Program-made: the position numbers and the translations under genes
Part shown: positions 1-5,397 of the stretch, one piece after another
How positions within the stretch are numbered: the stretch's first letter is position 1
How the letters are laid out: each line of letters starts with the position of its first letter
Notes under the pieces: model-generated
What the model saw: only the letters and a program-made list of their open reading frames with translations
What the model was told of the DNA's origin: nothing
The model's database searches: none
DNA from: Bacteriovorax stolpii
GTDB taxonomy: Bacteria > Bdellovibrionota > Bacteriovoracia > Bacteriovoracales > Bacteriovoracaceae
Direction of reading: 5' to 3'
Assembly (NCBI GenBank): GCA_945862475.1
Contig: CAMAYW010000196.1
Span: 1-5,397 of the forward strand
DNA: 5,397 bases

Positions 1-1
1 C

Positions 2-703
2 GGAACAAAGATGTGGATCACCTCGGGAGGTGTTGCAAAAACCTATATCGTTATGGCACGAACCGGCGGAGATGGAGCAAAAGGAGTTTCATCGTTTATT
101 GTAACGGATGGAATGAAAGGCTTCTCTTTCGGTAAAGCAGAAAAGAAAATGGGATGGAAAACCTCCCCTACTCGAGAAATTGTTTTTGAAAATTGTTTTG
201 TCCCTGAAGAGAACCGAATTTTAGATGAGGGCCAGGGCTTTAAAGTCGCCATGGGTGGACTTGATCGAGGTCGAGTCGCGATTGCAGCGATTGGAATCGG
301 CTGTGCCCAAAGAGCACTTGATGAGGCAATCAAATATTCACTCACTCGACAACAGTTTAAGCAATCTATTTTTGACTTCCAAGGCCTTCAATTTATGCTT
401 GCAGATATGGCAACAGAGACTGAAGCTTCACGCTTTTTAGTTCACTCGGCTGCTCATACTCTCGATTCGAACCAACCAAATTCAAAACTTTGTTCGATGG
501 CCAAACTTAAAGCGACTGACACTGCCATGAAAGTCACAACAGATGCAGTTCAAGTTTTAGGAGGAGTCGGTTACACATCGGAGTATCCGGTGGAGCGCTT
601 TATGAGAGATGCTAAAGTTCTTCAAATCGTTGAGGGCACGAATCAAATTCAAAGAGTTGTCATTGCACGCCACCTTAAAAAAGAGTACGAACATCATGCT
701 TAA
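2..703 (+). CDS. Acyl-CoA dehydrogenase, 5'-truncated (C-terminal ~233 residues)
   Basis: This is an FAD-dependent flavoenzyme that makes the alpha,beta double bond in an acyl-CoA and passes electrons to electron-transfer flavoprotein. It is cytosolic and acts in fatty-acid or branched-chain amino-acid breakdown. The gene is open from the left edge, so the N-terminal helical domain is missing. What remains begins in the middle beta domain at the KMWITSGG motif. It continues through GWKTSPTREIVFENCFVP and EGQGFK into the C-terminal four-helix domain, with LDRGRVAIAA, LQFMLADMA, LGGVGY and the catalytic loop IVEGTNQIQR. The expected catalytic glutamate is present (GAG at 632-634). Families of this kind run to about 380 residues, so about 150 are off-window. 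The text resembles short/branched-chain members (butyryl- or isobutyryl-CoA type), but substrate cannot be fixed from sequence. One oddity is RQQFKQSI, where most relatives have RxQFGxxI. It overlaps the next gene by 8 bases, implying cotranscription. Confidence 0.93.
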   Translation, partial: GTKMWITSGGVAKTYIVMARTGGDGAKGVSSFIVTDGMKGFSFGKAEKKMGWKTSPTREIVFENCFVPEENRILDEGQGFKVAMGGLDRGRVAIAAIGIGCAQRALDEAIKYSLTRQQFKQSIFDFQGLQFMLADMATETEASRFLVHSAAHTLDSNQPNSKLCSMAKLKATDTAMKVTTDAVQVLGGVGYTSEYPVERFMRDAKVLQIVEGTNQIQRVVIARHLKKEYEHHA

Positions 704-1928
704 TTGGAATATTAGATCATCACTTAAACCTGTATTAAATATTTCTGAGGAGAAAGAAGCATTTGATAATTACGAAAAAACAATCCATTCCGATGAGGTA
801 GGTTTTTTTCGTTTACCCAACAATCGTGACTTACTTCTTGAAAGCAAAAAAGTTTATGATCTTTTTAAGCACAAAAAATATTTCGTTCACGTAGGAATAG
901 GGGGGAGCGCTCTGGGTCCCGAGATGCTCATTTCAGGTCTTGGAAAGGACACAAATTGCCACTTCACCTTTATCAACAACATTGATCCTGATGATTTATT
1001 TAAAAAACTTCAAAAAATTAATTTAAAAGAATCACTTATCTATGTCGTTTCCAAATCGGGTACAACGGCCGAAACCGTTGCGGCAATGGCGATTTTAATC
1101 AATCAATTAAAAGAACATGGAATTCATGAAGATTCTTTCAAGGATTATTTTGTTTTTTGTACGGATCCAGATAAGGGAGAATTAAGAAAACTCTCTAGGG
1201 AATGGGGCGTACATACGTTGGATATTCCTTCTAACATCGGGGGGAGATTTTCTGTCTTAACTCCAGTCGGGTTTCTTCCTGGATTTTTTGCGGGCATTAA
1301 TAATGAAGCTCTTCTTCAGGGTGCTCAAAATTTTCAAAAAGAATTACTTCCTTCAGCTAATCCCAAAAGTTTTTATGAGCTGGCGTCTTGGATAAAATCT
1401 CTTCATGACGCCGGAATTAATCAAACCGTTCTTATGCCCTATTCCTCATTATTGAAAGATTACTCATCTTGGTTTGTTCAGCTTTGGGCAGAAAGTTTAG
1501 GAAAGGAAGGGAAAGGTCTCACTCCCATTCCGGCGTACGGGGCAACAGACCAGCATTCTCAGATGCAGCTCTTTATGGAGGGTCCAAACAACAAAGCTAT
1601 TTTTATTATTGAAGTTAAAAGTCATAAAACAAACTATTCATTGAAAAACACTCTAAACTCCGACAGCTTCAAGAATTTATCCCCTTTTTCACTTTCTGAC
1701 CTTATGAAGGCAGAACTTGAAGGAACGCTCTCCGCTCTTAAAGAAAATGATCGGCACGTAGTCCACATGTCCATTCCAAAACTAGATGAAGAATCTTTGG
1801 GGCAATTAATTATTTTCGCCGAATCCTTGACTGCGCTTGTCGGTAAACTTCTAAAGGTTAACCCTTTTAATCAACCAGGTGTAGAAGCAGGAAAAAAATA
1901 CGCCAATGATTGGTTAAAAAATCACTAA
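696..1928 (+). CDS. pgi: Glucose-6-phosphate isomerase
   Basis: It interconverts glucose-6-phosphate and fructose-6-phosphate in the cytosol, linking glycolysis, gluconeogenesis and the pentose-phosphate pathway. The 410-residue product has two sugar-isomerase (SIS) folds. The first carries HVGIGGSALGPEML (about 65-78) and the phosphate-binding loop VVSKSGTTAET (117-127). PGI signature 1, SNIGGRFSVLTPVG, lies at 179-192 and signature 2, from GKLLKVNPFNQPGVE to K400, at 383-400. By alignment to known enzymes, E266 (WAESLGKEGKG) is the likely catalytic base, H287 (GATDQHSQMQLF) the ring-opening residue, and R184 and K400 are also conserved. The length fits the short bacterial forms, well below the ~550 residues of the E. 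coli/animal type. An in-frame ATG at 609 would add 29 residues, but these lie wholly inside the dehydrogenase and look unlike PGI, so 696 is preferred. A weak AAGAG at 681-685 precedes it. The 8-base overlap with the dehydrogenase stop suggests translational coupling. Confidence 0.97.
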   Translation: MLNWNIRSSLKPVLNISEEKEAFDNYEKTIHSDEVGFFRLPNNRDLLLESKKVYDLFKHKKYFVHVGIGGSALGPEMLISGLGKDTNCHFTFINNIDPDDLFKKLQKINLKESLIYVVSKSGTTAETVAAMAILINQLKEHGIHEDSFKDYFVFCTDPDKGELRKLSREWGVHTLDIPSNIGGRFSVLTPVGFLPGFFAGINNEALLQGAQNFQKELLPSANPKSFYELASWIKSLHDAGINQTVLMPYSSLLKDYSSWFVQLWAESLGKEGKGLTPIPAYGATDQHSQMQLFMEGPNNKAIFIIEVKSHKTNYSLKNTLNSDSFKNLSPFSLSDLMKAELEGTLSALKENDRHVVHMSIPKLDEESLGQLIIFAESLTALVGKLLKVNPFNQPGVEAGKKYANDWLKNH

Positions 1929-2019
1929 ACTAACCGATATGACAATATGTGCGTCTTGCTCAAAATGAAGCTCAAGCTTAGAATGAAATGCACCCAATAT
2001 AAGGTTTTCCGGAGAAGTC
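1929..2019 (+). promoter_or_regulatory. Only intergenic gap; candidate promoter region for the FHA-GGDEF/mutL/miaA block
   Basis: This 91-base space is the only non-coding stretch in the window, so a promoter for the downstream operon most likely lies here or in the end of pgi. Two weak candidates are visible. One resembles a flagellar-type (sigma-28) promoter: TAAA at 1915-1918 and ACCGATAT at 1933-1940 (consensus GCCGATAA), with spacing about one base shorter than ideal. The other is a TATAAG -10-like hexamer at 1998-2003 without a convincing -35 box, and it would leave a leader of only about 10 bases. I see no stem followed by a T-run, so pgi has no evident intrinsic terminator here and read-through is possible. 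Confidence 0.3.
2011..2014 (+). promoter_or_regulatory. Ribosome binding site of the FHA-GGDEF gene
   Basis: GGAG lies five bases before the ATG at 2020. It is the clearest Shine-Dalgarno sequence in the window and fixes the start of the cyclase. Confidence 0.75.
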
Positions 2020-2931
2020 ATGAGTGACGACAACAACGCAACAGTTGTAATTACAGACATTAGAAAGACACTTGCATCGATAGAAGAAGAGGCCAAGCAA
2101 AAACCAGCTTGTTTACTCGTTGTTGGCGGTGAACTTAATGGTTCAATTTTTAATCTAGCACAAGGTGAAACTGTCGTTGGCAGAAACCCTGATTGCACAA
2201 TCTCCTTAGACTTCCATGGTATTTCTCGAAAACATTTTATCGTTAATGTCACTGAGACATCTGTTACTGTTACCGACCTCGGTTCATCTAATGGGACTTA
2301 CCTTAATAACCAAAAGCTTGAGACTCCGACAGTTCTCAAAAGAGCTGATGTTATTAAAATTGGTGCTATCGCCATGAAGTACTTACCAAAAGGTGATCCA
2401 GAAAGACTCACCTACGATAAGCTCCACGAAGAAGCAAACACAGATGGTCTAACGAAGTGTTATAATAAATCCTTTTTTAATAATCAATTAGAGACTGAAG
2501 TCAAAAAATGCAAGGTGACTGGAAAACCTCTCACTCTGATTATTTTTGATTTAGATCATTTTAAGAAATTAAATGATAACTATGGCCACGATGCTGGTGA
2601 TTATGTCCTTAAAGAAAAAGCTCGTCTCATAAGAGAAAATGGGATTCGACAGGGTGATGTTTTCGCAAGGTATGGTGGTGAGGAGTTCTGCATCCTTCTT
2701 CCTAATACAAACTTAAAGCAAGGCTTCGAAATAGCAGAAAGACTTAGAAAGCTCGTTGAGAAACATGAATTTATTTATGATGGAAAAAGACTTCCAGTTA
2801 CGGCATCTATTGGCGTTGCAGATTATCGCCAAGGGGTAAATAACGGAACTGATCTTTTCAAACGAGCGGACTCATCGGTTTATAAATCCAAAGAAGGTGG
2901 AAGGAATCAGGTTAACTTCTACAAGGCTTAA
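2020..2931 (+). CDS. FHA-GGDEF diguanylate cyclase (DgcB-like)
   Basis: The predicted reaction is 2 GTP to cyclic di-GMP. The 303-residue protein has no signal peptide or membrane segment, so it is probably cytosolic. A polar, threonine-containing tail (1-29) leads into an FHA domain (about 30-123). Its core is intact: G54-R55, S69-R-K-H72 and G88-S-S-N-G-T93, which is the phosphothreonine-binding set. A short linker (124-137) joins a full GGDEF domain (about 138-302). That domain has FDLDHFKKLND with metal-binding D177 and N185, GHDAGD at 189-194, the active GGEEF at 219-223, and the closing KSKEGGRN. R210-Q-G-D213, five residues before GGEEF, matches the RxxD inhibitory site, so feedback inhibition by c-di-GMP is expected. 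The architecture is that of Bdellovibrio DgcB, a cyclase that I recall is needed for prey invasion; orthology is inferred, not tested. A good GGAG ribosome site supports the start. The stop abuts mutL. No kinase gene is in the window. Confidence 0.95.
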   Translation: MSDDNNATVVITDIRKTLASIEEEAKQKPACLLVVGGELNGSIFNLAQGETVVGRNPDCTISLDFHGISRKHFIVNVTETSVTVTDLGSSNGTYLNNQKLETPTVLKRADVIKIGAIAMKYLPKGDPERLTYDKLHEEANTDGLTKCYNKSFFNNQLETEVKKCKVTGKPLTLIIFDLDHFKKLNDNYGHDAGDYVLKEKARLIRENGIRQGDVFARYGGEEFCILLPNTNLKQGFEIAERLRKLVEKHEFIYDGKRLPVTASIGVADYRQGVNNGTDLFKRADSSVYKSKEGGRNQVNFYKA

Positions 2932-4527
2932 ATGCTTCATTCCTCCCCTCACATTGAACTACTACCTGAACATCTCATTGATCAGATCAAAGCTGGCGAA
3001 GTCATTGAACGACCAGGTAACCTCATTAAAGAGATTCTAGAAAATGCTGTCGATGCTGGTTCAACGAGATTAGAACTAACGATAAAAAACAATGGACTAG
3101 ATCTTATCTCATTAACGGATAACGGGCATGGAATGAAGCATGCCGATCTACCTCTTGCCTTTTCTAGGCACGCGACTTCAAAAATTTCAAAATTTGAAGA
3201 TCTATATCGACTAAGATCTTTTGGATTTAGAGGAGAGGCCCTTGCTTCGATTGCAGCGATTTCAAAATTAAAATGTATCTCTAAAGATCTTAACTCTAGC
3301 TACGCCTCAGAATTAAGGATTGAGGGCGGAGAAACTAAGTTTCACGAGGAAAGAAAAACAAATCCTTTTGATCATGGTACAGAATTAATTATTCAGGAAT
3401 TATTTTACAATACTCCAGCGAGACTAAAATTTATTCAGTCTCAACAAGCTGAAAAAACATTCATTAAGAAAATAGTTTTTGCTTTTATTTTATCTCATCC
3501 TCAAATTGAGTTTCAAATCAAGATCGATGAAACTGAAAAAGAGATCTACCCCTCTCAAGAAGAATTAAAAAATCGTATTAATGATCTCTTTACGAAAGGG
3601 AAGAGTTCTATTCTTTTTTCTCAGCGTTTTTATGAAAATAATGAACTTGACCTTTATCTCATACCCGGATCAATCAAGGCTCCTTTAAAGATTCAAAATA
3701 TTTATATTAATGATCGTTTCGTATTAGATAAACAGCTCCATCGTGTCATGTCGAATGGGCTGACTTCCGCCTTTGGACAAGATGATTTTCATTACGTTGC
3801 CCACTTTTATCTTCCTCCAGACTCGATTGATGTGAATGTTCATCCAAACAAGACCATCATTAAAGTTATGGAGATGTCCAAACTTATTGGTCTCCTTTCT
3901 TCAACGATTAAGGATATTGCCGCAAAAAATACGATGACGACGAACTCTGCTCATTATCAATTTCAAAGTGGACAACTATTAGAACAATCCTACGAAGTAA
4001 ATCTTCCGCAAGAGAAACATAACTATAATATGGAGGGATTTTTCTCCCCTCATCGCATACCAGATCAGGATAAAGATCAATTCATTTGGATTGACTCATC
4101 TTTCTTAAAAAAAATCGATAATCGATTTTTTGCATTTTCTGCTACAAAATTATTAGATTACTACGTGAATCGTAGATTAAGCCTCTCTTCCTCGTCGATA
4201 CCGTTACTCGTTAGTGAACCCTTTTCATCGAAGGGTGTTTCCCTAGAACATATTAGCAAATTAAATCAGAGTGGACTTGAGTTAGAGTTCTTGGGGCAGG
4301 AAACTATTGTCTTAAGATCCATCCCTGATTGGATGAATGGGTTTCCTTTACGTCAAATTGTTGAGAGTCTTATTCATAAAAAAAATTTATTACTTATTCA
4401 GATATTACCTACAGAGTGGTCTCAATCGACTTGGGAGGAAATAATTTCTTTCCTCTCAATTGATGAACTTATTTCTCAAAAAATCGCACTTGAATTAGGA
4501 AGTCTTCTTAAGGAAAAGCTTAAGTGA
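2932..4527 (+). CDS. mutL: DNA mismatch repair protein MutL, with atypical C-terminal domain
   Basis: MutL is the ATP-driven matchmaker that links MutS at a mismatch to strand incision and excision. The 531-residue product has a complete GHKL ATPase half (about 1-330). It shows QIKAGEVIERPGNLIKEILENAVDAGS (19-44 overall) with likely catalytic E34 and Mg-binding N38, DNGHGM (63-68), FGFRGEALASIA (97-108), FYNTPARLKF (158-167), INDRFV (259-264) and DVNVHPNK (300-307) with conserved K307. A polar linker (about 332-385) leads to a short C-terminal domain of about 145 residues. There PLLVSEP and GLELEFLGQETIVLRSIP align by eye with the MutL dimerisation fold. The DQHAxxExxxxE endonuclease motif and the later ACR and CxHGRP motifs are not found. 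The length is shorter than the ~600-650 common in the family. The ATG follows the cyclase stop with no gap and has only a weak AAGG (2923-2926), so coupled translation is likely. Confidence 0.96.
   Translation: MLHSSPHIELLPEHLIDQIKAGEVIERPGNLIKEILENAVDAGSTRLELTIKNNGLDLISLTDNGHGMKHADLPLAFSRHATSKISKFEDLYRLRSFGFRGEALASIAAISKLKCISKDLNSSYASELRIEGGETKFHEERKTNPFDHGTELIIQELFYNTPARLKFIQSQQAEKTFIKKIVFAFILSHPQIEFQIKIDETEKEIYPSQEELKNRINDLFTKGKSSILFSQRFYENNELDLYLIPGSIKAPLKIQNIYINDRFVLDKQLHRVMSNGLTSAFGQDDFHYVAHFYLPPDSIDVNVHPNKTIIKVMEMSKLIGLLSSTIKDIAAKNTMTTNSAHYQFQSGQLLEQSYEVNLPQEKHNYNMEGFFSPHRIPDQDKDQFIWIDSSFLKKIDNRFFAFSATKLLDYYVNRRLSLSSSSIPLLVSEPFSSKGVSLEHISKLNQSGLELEFLGQETIVLRSIPDWMNGFPLRQIVESLIHKKNLLLIQILPTEWSQSTWEEIISFLSIDELISQKIALELGSLLKEKLK
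4109..4131. repeat. Perfect 23-bp palindrome inside mutL
   Basis: The arms AAAAAATCGAT (4109-4119) and ATCGATTTTTT (4121-4131) are exact reverse complements around a single A at 4120. In single-stranded form this could fold as a 9-bp stem with an ATAAT loop. The left arm is part of an A8 run (4107-4114). It encodes residues from K393 to F400 at the start of the MutL C-terminal domain. Whether it has any function is unknown. Confidence 0.6.
4510..4514 (+). promoter_or_regulatory. Ribosome binding site of miaA, inside the end of mutL
   Basis: AAGGA lies nine bases before the GTG at 4524. Together with the stop/start overlap it supports the GTG as the miaA start. Confidence 0.6.
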
Positions 4528-5397
4528 AAGTTATTGTTATTTCGGGGCCCACGGCTTCGGGTAAAACCTCTCTTTCTATTGAACTTGCCACGAAGTTTGG
4601 TGGTGAAATTGTTAATTTTGATTCACTCCTTTTTTATAGAGAACTTAATATTGGAACTGCTAAACCAACTCCAACTGAAATAGAATTAATTCCCCATCAC
4701 ATGGTGAATATTAAAAGCATTGCCACACCGATGAACGCAGCGGATTTTTCCCTATTGGCATTTCCTATCGTTGAAAAGTTAATTTCTCAAAAGAAAAATG
4801 TTTTTCTTGTAGGCGGTAGCGGCTTCTACTTACAAGCTCTTTTGAAAGGTATGTATGATTCACCAACGACGTCGCCCGACATCTTGGCACGCTCAGAAAG
4901 TTTATATAAGGATCAAGGAATTGATCCCTTTCGAAAAATACTATTAGAAAACGATATTAAAAGTTATGAACGCTACCATTTTAATGATCACTATCGGATT
5001 AGAAGAGCGGTAGAACATTTCTGGAACACAGGCTTACCTCTTTCAGCGGCAAGAGAAAGTAAAGACAGTTTAAATTCTAAATTAATGAAATCAACCATCC
5101 ATAACTGGGATCTTCAACAAATCTATCTTGATATACCTAAGACTGAACATTTAACAATCATTCAAGAAAGATCGAAAAAAATGATTGAACATGGACTTAT
5201 AGAAGAAGTGAGAGACTTATTGAACATTGGTTTCTCTGGATTTGAAAAACCTCTACAGAGTATTGGGTATAAAGAGGCCATCCATTATCTTTCAGGAAGA
5301 TATCAATCAATTCATGAATGTATTGAGCAAATCGTTATCTCTACTCGTCAACTCGCGAAATCACAAAGAACTTGGTTTAATCGAGATGAATTAAAGT
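4524..5397 (+). CDS. miaA: tRNA dimethylallyltransferase, 3'-truncated by the window edge
   Basis: MiaA transfers the dimethylallyl group of DMAPP to N6 of A37 in tRNAs that read codons beginning with U, giving i6A. This stabilises codon pairing and reading frame. I translated 291 codons from a GTG start. The nucleotide loop GPTASGKT is at 8-15, D33-S34 and NIGTAKPT follow (32-49), then PHHMVNI (57-63), AADFS, VGGSGFYLQALLKG (96-109), HFNDHYRIRRAVE (152-164), QSIGYKEAIHYL (245-256) and the late STRQLAKSQRTWFNR (273-287). All major family motifs are present, and only a few to perhaps 20 residues should be missing on the right. Small departures from the common pattern are DSLLFY for DSxQxY and HHMVNI for HHLIDI; neither clearly disables it. 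The GTG overlaps the mutL stop (GTGA, 4524-4527), and AAGGA upstream supports this start. The mutL-miaA pair recurs widely, as in E. coli. Confidence 0.95.
   Translation, partial: MKVIVISGPTASGKTSLSIELATKFGGEIVNFDSLLFYRELNIGTAKPTPTEIELIPHHMVNIKSIATPMNAADFSLLAFPIVEKLISQKKNVFLVGGSGFYLQALLKGMYDSPTTSPDILARSESLYKDQGIDPFRKILLENDIKSYERYHFNDHYRIRRAVEHFWNTGLPLSAARESKDSLNSKLMKSTIHNWDLQQIYLDIPKTEHLTIIQERSKKMIEHGLIEEVRDLLNIGFSGFEKPLQSIGYKEAIHYLSGRYQSIHECIEQIVISTRQLAKSQRTWFNRDELK

Noticed and set aside
43..345. Minus-strand open frame of 100 codons
   Set aside because: It lies opposite the well-conserved dehydrogenase coding sequence and its translation has no recognisable features.
225..440. Plus-strand open frame of 71 codons
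   Set aside because: It is out of frame within the dehydrogenase and is explained as a shadow of that gene.
609..695. Longer pgi start at 609
   Set aside because: The extra 29 residues lie entirely inside the dehydrogenase reading frame and do not resemble PGI; the start at 696 gives the usual N-terminus and a compact 8-base overlap.
900..1244. Two G6 runs in pgi (900-905 and 1239-1244) as possible phase-variation tracts
   Set aside because: Both encode invariant glycine pairs in core motifs (GIGGS and NIGGRF), and six bases is short for phase variation.
1955..1976. Possible hairpin after pgi (CTTG pairing with CAAG)
   Set aside because: The stem is only about four bases and no T-run follows, so it does not support an intrinsic terminator.
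1914..2252. Minus-strand open frame of 112 codons across the intergenic gap
   Set aside because: Most of it is antisense to the FHA domain, its translation shows no family motif, and a better explanation for the gap is a promoter for the cyclase.
3125..3144. Inverted repeat GGCATG / CATGCC in mutL
   Set aside because: The 6-bp stem with an 8-base loop lies in the codons of the conserved ATP-binding motif DNGHGMKHAD; short and easily explained by coding constraint.

Overview
The window is a densely packed, all-plus-strand stretch of an AT-rich bacterial chromosome (I estimate somewhat under 40% G+C). It holds five protein-coding genes in a row: the 3' two-thirds of an acyl-CoA dehydrogenase, a complete glucose-6-phosphate isomerase (pgi), a complete FHA-GGDEF diguanylate cyclase, a complete mismatch-repair gene mutL, and miaA (tRNA dimethylallyltransferase), which runs off the right edge close to its end. 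The best guess for the organism is a Bdellovibrio-like predator of the Bdellovibrionota, more likely the AT-rich Bacteriovorax/Halobacteriovorax side. The reasons are the cytosolic FHA-GGDEF architecture, known from Bdellovibrio DgcB, the short PGI and the base composition. This is inference, not proof.

Layout: the dehydrogenase (2-703) overlaps pgi (696-1928) by 8 bases. A 91-base gap (1929-2019) follows. It is the only intergenic space in the window, so it is the only obvious place for a promoter. The cyclase (2020-2931) stops directly against the mutL start codon (2932). mutL (2932-4527) overlaps the GTG start of miaA (4524) in a GTGA junction. The window therefore looks like two transcription blocks: the tail of a metabolic operon (dehydrogenase-pgi), and a signalling/genome-maintenance operon (FHA-GGDEF, mutL, miaA). 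I see no RNA genes, mobile elements, CRISPR arrays or convincing intrinsic terminators.

Functionally, pgi joins the upper glycolytic and pentose-phosphate routes, and the dehydrogenase carries out the first step of acyl-CoA (fatty or branched-chain) oxidation. The cyclase has an intact GGEEF active site, an intact RxxD inhibitory site and an intact FHA phosphothreonine-binding core, so it should make c-di-GMP under both phospho-signalling and product control. The mutL-miaA pairing is widespread in bacteria; a c-di-GMP synthase placed ahead of it with zero spacing is the unusual part.

Most of the window is ordinary. The points worth a second look are the degenerate C-terminal half of MutL (endonuclease motif and clamp-binding glutamine not found), a perfect 23-bp palindrome containing an A8 tract inside mutL, a local excess of GATC sites in the 5' half of mutL, the cyclase-mutL-miaA coupling, and a possible phosphothreonine site in the N-terminal tail of the cyclase. 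I do not see an evidently new multi-gene system.
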